Below, in pieces: positions 7,007 through 10,165 of a stretch of DNA of 10,165 nt. Both the position numbers and the translations under genes were made by a program. Source of the stretch: Candidatus Hydrogenedentota bacterium. GTDB lineage: Bacteria > Hydrogenedentota > Hydrogenedentia > Hydrogenedentales > CAITNO01. The stretch's first letter is position 1, and each line of letters opens with the position of its first letter. The stretch lies in contig CAIJOU010000860.1 in NCBI GenBank assembly GCA_903822375.1, forward strand, positions 1-10,165, read 5' to 3'. The notes below the pieces were generated by a model. The model worked only from the letters and a program-made list of their open reading frames with translations, was not told where the DNA came from and ran no database searches.

Positions 7007-7444
7007 CTATCGCGGTTCGTTTTCGGAACGGGGAAGAGGCTTGTCTTGAACATAACCCGAAAGCCACAGCATTACGCATCCCATGATGGCGATGAATGGG
7101 CCTTCCTGCACGGTCCACTGGAACGGCATTCCGATCATGAAATCAAGAATGAGCATTCCCAGGCCGAATATGATCCCCAACACCGCCAGGCATTTTACCA
7201 CCGGCAGGTAACGGCGAACGTCCAGGGAGATGAAGAAGACCAATGCCCCGTGCATCGCATACATGGCCGACAACGAACGGGTGAGGTAACCCATGATCGG
7301 CCCTTCGGGCAGTTCGCCCATTCCCAGAAGCCGGTGGATGTCCTTCATCCATGCAAAAGGCATCACCGCGGGGATCACCGCTATCAGCAACATGACGCCG
7401 ACGGCCCGCATCAGCACCACCAGCGCTTTCTCATACCGGTTCAT
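7007..7444 (-). CDS. Small four-helix membrane protein of unknown function
   Basis: This 145-residue hydrophobic protein has four likely membrane helices, at about residues 7-30, 53-73, 80-103 and 113-131. A conserved-looking amphipathic segment, WMKDIHRLLGMGELPEGPI (32-50), follows helix 1, and the tail is short, charged and hydrophilic. I do not recognise a named family; similar small proteins seem familiar as conserved hypotheticals from Planctomycetes-like bacteria, but this was not searched. The ATG at 7444 (MNRYEKAL) is chosen over an in-frame ATG at 7516 because GGGAG stands about eight bases before it and the upstream residues are not hydrophobic. It is the first gene of a likely operon with the URO-D-family gene (12-base gap) and the GH127 gene. 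Confidence 0.75.
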   Translation of the reverse strand: MNRYEKALVVLMRAVGVMLLIAVIPAVMPFAWMKDIHRLLGMGELPEGPIMGYLTRSLSAMYAMHGALVFFISLDVRRYLPVVKCLAVLGIIFGLGMLILDFMIGMPFQWTVQEGPFIAIMGCVMLWLSGYVQDKPLPRSENEPR

Positions 7445-7783
7445 GACAGAAGCTCCCATTGGGGTCGTCAGGGCCACGTTTTCGCAGCGTTTCTTTGTGA
7501 CATCAGGATATCGCAAGGGAAGATGTGAAGCAAAGACCTTCGACGGGCAAGCGGTACGCCCCGTCCCGTTGCTTTGCCGATCTTGACGATGGCGAACATG
7601 GGCAACAGATGCTGCCGCGCAAATAGGCGGCGCTTTAACCGCGAGCGCGGCAGGCCCGGCACCGGCACGGGACGGACTGAGATGTCTTTAGCCCAACGGA
7701 CTTATGGAGCACCGCCCAGGGTGGCGGTTGACTTGGGGACGGAAGCATGGCAGTCTGTCTCGAACGCAACGGAGCCTGAAATC
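7445..7783. other. Divergent intergenic region
   Basis: These 339 bases separate the minus-strand operon from the plus-strand sialidase-like gene. Besides the candidate minus promoter, they hold a nested imperfect dyad: GCAAAG (7530-7535) with CTTTGC (7572-7577), and inside it GACGGG (7542-7547) with CCCGTC (7560-7565). This could be an operator or a leader structure. Toward the plus-strand gene, TTGACT at 7728-7733 could be a -35, but no convincing -10 follows at 16-18 bases. The plus frame stays open through part of the region from 7574, but it shows no conserved protein and is taken as non-coding. Confidence 0.5.
7505..7533 (-). promoter_or_regulatory. Candidate promoter for the membrane protein/URO-D/GH127 operon
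   Basis: On the minus strand, TTGCTT (7533-7528) and TATCCT (7510-7505) are separated by 17 bases, about 60 bases before the ATG at 7444. Spacing is ideal; the boxes match the sigma-70 consensus at 3 of 6 and 4 of 6 positions. It would drive 7444 to 3461. Confidence 0.38.
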
Positions 7784-8866
7784 ATGAAGAACACATTTTG
7801 CGCGGCGATTTTGGCAGTCTTGACAGCGGCGTTCGGAGCCGCGGCGGCACCACCGACGGTGATAAAGAATGTGACCGTGTACAAGGAGGCGGGACGATTC
7901 GGCGGGTGGCCGGCCAACAACGGCCTGTGGGCCTGGGGCGACGAGATCGTCGTCGGCTTCATTCAGGGCTGGTTCAAGAATCACAAGTTCGGCCATGCCG
8001 TAGATGAGGCGAAACCGATGGCCCTCCTGTTTGCACGCAGCCTGGACGGCGGTGAAACGTGGCAGGTGGAAATGCCGACCTTCGCCGAGACTGCGCCGGT
8101 GGACTGTCCCGGCGATATCGACTTCACCGCACCCGACTTCGTGATGGCCCTGCGCATGGTGAACAGTGAGGAGGGATATTCACGGTTCCTCTGCTCCACC
8201 GACCGTTGCCATACCTGGATGGGACCGTTCAAACTGCCAGGCTTTGACCGAAAGACCGTGTCGGCACGCACCGATTACCAGGTACTGGGAAAACACGATC
8301 TGATCGCCTTCATGACCGCCGCCAAGGACAATGGCCGCGAGGGTCGCCCCTTCTGCACGCGCACCACCGACGGCGGCAAGACCTGGGAGTTTGTGTCCTG
8401 GATTGCCCCGGAACCGAAGGGCTTCGCCATCATGCCGTCCACCGTGCGCCTGGGAACGGAATCGTTCCTCAGCGCCATCCGCCGCGAGGAGCGTGACGAC
8501 GGCTTCATCGATCTATACCGCACCGATGATACCGGCAAGACCTGGCAGTACCTGGGCAAGCCCGTGGAAAAGACCGGCAGCAATCCCCCCGCAATGATCA
8601 AGCTAAAGGACGGGCGCATTGTGCTTACTTACGGGTACCGTGAGGCTCCCTGCGGCCTGCGCGCCAAAATCAGCGCTGACGACGGCAAGACCTGGTCGGA
8701 AGAAATTATCCTGCGCCAAGACGGCGGCTGCTGGGACCTGGGCTACCCGCGCATCATGCAGCGCAACGACGGCAGACTGGTGAACGTCTACTACTACAAC
8801 GACGCGCCTGACCAGGAACGCTATATCGCCGCCACCATCTGGGACCCCGGCACGCCGGAGAAATAG
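7784..8866 (+). CDS. Secreted BNR/Asp-box sialidase-like protein
   Basis: This 360-residue protein has a signal peptide (MKNTFCAAILAVLTAAFGAAAAPP; cleavage probably near residues 21-22) and a six-bladed beta-propeller of the sialidase/neuraminidase-like superfamily. Five Asp-box repeats (S-x-D-x-G-x-T-W type) are visible: SLDGGETW (86-93), STDRCHTW (138-145), TTDGGKTW (194-201), RTDDTGKTW (246-254, one residue longer) and SADDGKTW (297-304). Conserved-looking polar sites include RFGGWPAN near residue 38, RREERDDG (233-240), YGYREAPCGLR (283-293) and DLGYPR (318-323). They could supply the arginines, glutamate and tyrosine of an active site, but substrate specificity cannot be assigned and some relatives are not sialidases. 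The ATG at 7784 is chosen over an in-frame ATG 70 codons upstream because GGAG precedes it and the signal peptide begins there. It is monocistronic and divergent from the URO-D/GH127 operon. Confidence 0.88.
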   Translation: MKNTFCAAILAVLTAAFGAAAAPPTVIKNVTVYKEAGRFGGWPANNGLWAWGDEIVVGFIQGWFKNHKFGHAVDEAKPMALLFARSLDGGETWQVEMPTFAETAPVDCPGDIDFTAPDFVMALRMVNSEEGYSRFLCSTDRCHTWMGPFKLPGFDRKTVSARTDYQVLGKHDLIAFMTAAKDNGREGRPFCTRTTDGGKTWEFVSWIAPEPKGFAIMPSTVRLGTESFLSAIRREERDDGFIDLYRTDDTGKTWQYLGKPVEKTGSNPPAMIKLKDGRIVLTYGYREAPCGLRAKISADDGKTWSEEIILRQDGGCWDLGYPRIMQRNDGRLVNVYYYNDAPDQERYIAATIWDPGTPEK

Positions 8867-8875
8867 GCGAAAGAA

Positions 8876-8916
8876 AGAACACCGGAAACTGAAGACTGTT
8901 CCGGGTCTGGTGTTCT
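8876..8916 (+). terminator. Imperfect hairpin just after the sialidase-like gene
   Basis: AGAACACC (8876-8883) pairs with GGTGTTCT (8909-8916), with an inner GGAA/TTCC extension. It lies ten bases past the stop codon. Only GAAAGGTTAAACTTTT follows, so it may contribute to 3'-end formation rather than act as a classical terminator. Confidence 0.4.
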
Positions 8917-8930
8917 GAAAGGTTAAACTT

Positions 8931-8969
8931 TTCGGGGCGTTTCCACTCAGATAGAGGAAACGCCCCGAA
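8931..8969. terminator. Strong 14-bp hairpin between convergent genes
   Basis: TTCGGGGCGTTTCC (8931-8944) and GGAAACGCCCCGAA (8956-8969) form a perfect 14-bp stem with an 11-base loop. It sits between the convergent sialidase-like gene and the repeat-protein gene, the place for a shared bidirectional terminator. U-tracts are weak on both sides, with a short run of T only on the minus strand. Confidence 0.7.
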
Positions 8970-9023
8970 CGAAACAGAATTGATGGGTAAAATCGGGTTG
9001 TACCGGATTATGCCGGCGTGTTT

Positions 9024-9980
9024 CTAACGAATCCTGTGCGACTGCCCCGACGGGTGCATGCCGGACTGCTGTGGCGACCGGCCACCGCCATAGGAACCAG
9101 ATACACTCGGAGCGGAACCGCCCCGGTAAGCGGACTGGGGAGCCTGCATACTCGGAGCAGCGCCACCGCGGTAGGAGGAGCGGGGAGCCTGCATGCCCGG
9201 TCCCTGGTGTGTCGGCGTTTGCATTCCACCGTGGCCATTCTGCCATGAACCCGGCTGCCCATAGCCACCGCCTTGGCCATTCTGCCACGAACCCGATTGT
9301 TTATAGCCGCCATCGTAGTGTTGAGACCCATGATGGTCCGGGTAGTATCCCATCGCGGGCGGATTACAGTGCGGCCGTCCGTAACCGTAGCCGCCATAAG
9401 GGTAGGAGTAGGGGGAGTAGTACGAGGTCCCGCAACCATAGTAGCCACTGTAAGGGTAGGAATAGTACGACGTTCCGTAACCATAGTAGTTGCTGTAAGG
9501 GTAATAGGAAGGGGCGTACCCATACGGGTAAGAGCTGACTATCACCCGGGGACTGGAAACCACCGCCACGGGGTAGGGCGCCGGAACCGGCAGAACCGTA
9601 ACCGGCGGTGCCACCACCACGGGATACGGTGCGTAACTGTAACCGCCCAACAACGTCCCCACAAGCCCCACTCCGGCGTTGGCCAGACCCACGTCCCTGT
9701 ACGCCTCCGCATTGGAGTACCCGTTGTGGTGCGATTCATGGCCGTAATAGCCGCCACCCCCGGAACCAAGCAGGCCGCCCAACGCTTTCAGGCCCTGTCC
9801 ACCGATATGGGGTGCGAGCGGGACTCCGCCACCCCCGCGTAACCCCGTCGAAACATTCGGCATCCGCACGCTCCTGCCCCGGGCCTGCGCAAATGCGTCC
9901 GTGGTCATAAGAACTGCGGAAAAAAGCAAGATCCCGGCCACAGATATGGCCAAAGTTCTCGTTCTGGCTTTCGTCTTCAT
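9024..9980 (-). CDS. Secreted Gly/Tyr/Ser/Pro-rich repeat protein
   Basis: The 318-residue product has a clear signal peptide (MKTKARTRTLAISVAGILLFSAVLMTTDAFAQA, basic n-region, hydrophobic core, cleavage near AFA-QA). A Gly-rich segment follows (49-79, including a GSGGGGYYGH stretch), then a Pro/Val region (115-146), a Tyr-rich region (151-200), and a Gln/Gly/Ser/Met tail with tandem repeats. The repeats are two 15-residue Tyr units (164-193), GSWQNG twice (230-235, 244-249) and a 15-residue MQAP...YRGG unit twice (263-292). Two cysteines (183, 205) lie in the Tyr-rich part. The ATG at 9980 follows a strong AAGGAG; an ATG 22 codons upstream adds no useful sequence. No catalytic domain is recognisable. 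The composition suggests an extracellular, envelope or matrix protein, but function is unknown. The low-complexity DNA still keeps a single long frame, supporting a real gene. Confidence 0.78.
   Translation of the reverse strand: MKTKARTRTLAISVAGILLFSAVLMTTDAFAQARGRSVRMPNVSTGLRGGGGVPLAPHIGGQGLKALGGLLGSGGGGYYGHESHHNGYSNAEAYRDVGLANAGVGLVGTLLGGYSYAPYPVVVAPPVTVLPVPAPYPVAVVSSPRVIVSSYPYGYAPSYYPYSNYYGYGTSYYSYPYSGYYGCGTSYYSPYSYPYGGYGYGRPHCNPPAMGYYPDHHGSQHYDGGYKQSGSWQNGQGGGYGQPGSWQNGHGGMQTPTHQGPGMQAPRSSYRGGAAPSMQAPQSAYRGGSAPSVSGSYGGGRSPQQSGMHPSGQSHRIR
9105..9194 (-). repeat. 45-bp tandem repeat encoding MQAP-x-S-x-YRGG-x-APS twice
   Basis: Residues 263-277 (MQAPRSSYRGGAAPS) and 278-292 (MQAPQSAYRGGSAPS) are adjacent copies differing at three residues, again with a 15-codon period. 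Confidence 0.88.
9234..9293 (-). repeat. 42-bp-period repeat encoding GSWQNG twice
   Basis: GSWQNG occurs at residues 230-235 and 244-249 with Gly/Gln-rich spacers, a 14-codon period. The motif is Trp-containing, unlike the rest of the protein. Confidence 0.75.
9402..9491 (-). repeat. 45-bp tandem repeat, two copies, in the Tyr-rich region
   Basis: Residues 164-178 (NYYGYGTSYYSYPYS) and 179-193 (GYYGCGTSYYSPYSY) are a direct duplication with a 15-codon period. At DNA level CCATAGTAG recurs at 9436 and 9481, exactly 45 bases apart. Confidence 0.85.
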
Positions 9981-9997
9981 GTTGACACTCCTTGCAA

Positions 9998-10017
9998 ACC
10001 TGTCAAGACCTGTCAAA
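9998..10017 (-). promoter_or_regulatory. Tandem 10-bp direct repeat just upstream of the repeat-protein gene
   Basis: On the minus strand, TTTGACAGGT and CTTGACAGGT stand head to tail, differing in one base, a few bases before the Shine-Dalgarno. The spacing equals one helical turn, suggesting an operator or mRNA-binding site. They resemble a -35 box but leave no room for a -10 before the start codon. Confidence 0.3.
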
Positions 10018-10066
10018 GTAGACGAAAGAATGGGGGTTCTATTCACGCATGTGCTGAACCGTACCG

Positions 10067-10165
10067 TTACTTGCCCCCGATGGTCACCAGAGCCATATCA
10101 ACGTCCCTATCCTTGGATACGAACAGAACGTTGCCCTTTGCGTCTGAAGCGATGCTCTGGCCGCC
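10067..10165 (-). CDS. C-terminal end of an unidentified protein (possibly beta-propeller repeat)
   Basis: The minus strand is open from the window edge for 32 codons to a TAA at 10069-10067, ending in LVTIGGK. The start GGQSIASDAKGNVLFVS resembles one strand pair of an NHL/SBBP-type beta-propeller repeat (x-SIA-D-x-x-GNV), where a Gly-Asn turn is typical. With so few residues the family is only a guess. It lies 86 bases upstream of the repeat-protein gene in the same direction, so the two may be co-transcribed. Confidence 0.5.
   Translation of the reverse strand, partial: GGQSIASDAKGNVLFVSKDRDVDMALVTIGGK

Noticed and set aside
4835..7528. A 2.7-kb open frame on the plus strand
   Set aside because: It lies antisense to the GH127, URO-D and membrane-protein genes, and its product has no recognisable motifs. 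It is the expected result of GC-rich codon bias in those genes.
7574..7783. N-terminal extension of the sialidase-like gene
   Set aside because: The 70 extra codons are Arg-rich and non-conserved, and would bury the signal peptide; a GGAG site precedes the ATG at 7784.
9024..9980. CRISPR-like array suggested by short repeats
   Set aside because: The repeats are coding, with a period of 42-45 bases that is a multiple of three, and have no unique spacers.

Overview
The window is GC-rich and tightly packed, with mostly minus-strand genes. It looks like a piece of a bacterial metagenome-type contig from the PVC superphylum, most likely Kiritimatiellota, Lentisphaerota or Verrucomicrobiota. That placement is an inference from the gene mix: a GH127-type glycosidase, a secreted BNR/sialidase-like protein, an MtaA-like URO-D protein and an ORF6N remnant next to housekeeping genes. 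No marker here was phylogenetically placed.

Left part (1-3000): the conserved translation block rpsB-tsf-pyrH runs on the minus strand, preceded by a structured leader with two mutually exclusive hairpins and a plausible extended -10 promoter. The block breaks abruptly. After about 100 codons, minus-strand pyrH runs into the end of a second, different pyrH on the plus strand (1 to about 693). The two meet at a 14-base quasi-palindrome. This is either a real inversion breakpoint or, more likely, an inverted amplification or assembly chimera near a contig end.

Middle (3038-7444, minus strand): a truncated ORF6N-type phage antirepressor remnant ends at a perfect 13-bp inverted repeat. Beside it is a likely three-gene operon, read from 7444 down to 3461: a small four-helix membrane protein, an MtaA-like uroporphyrinogen decarboxylase-family protein, and a secreted GH127 (or GH146) beta-L-arabinofuranosidase-like enzyme. 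A candidate promoter lies upstream at 7505-7533.

Right part (7784-10165): a secreted five-Asp-box sialidase-like protein is encoded on the plus strand and is followed by two hairpins. It converges on a minus-strand gene for a secreted Gly/Tyr/Ser/Pro-rich repeat protein. The window closes with the last 32 codons of another minus-strand gene, possibly beta-propeller-like.

Together the non-housekeeping genes suggest a secreted glycan-degrading and surface-protein locus. No CRISPR array, tRNA, rRNA, transposase or recognisable defence system was seen.
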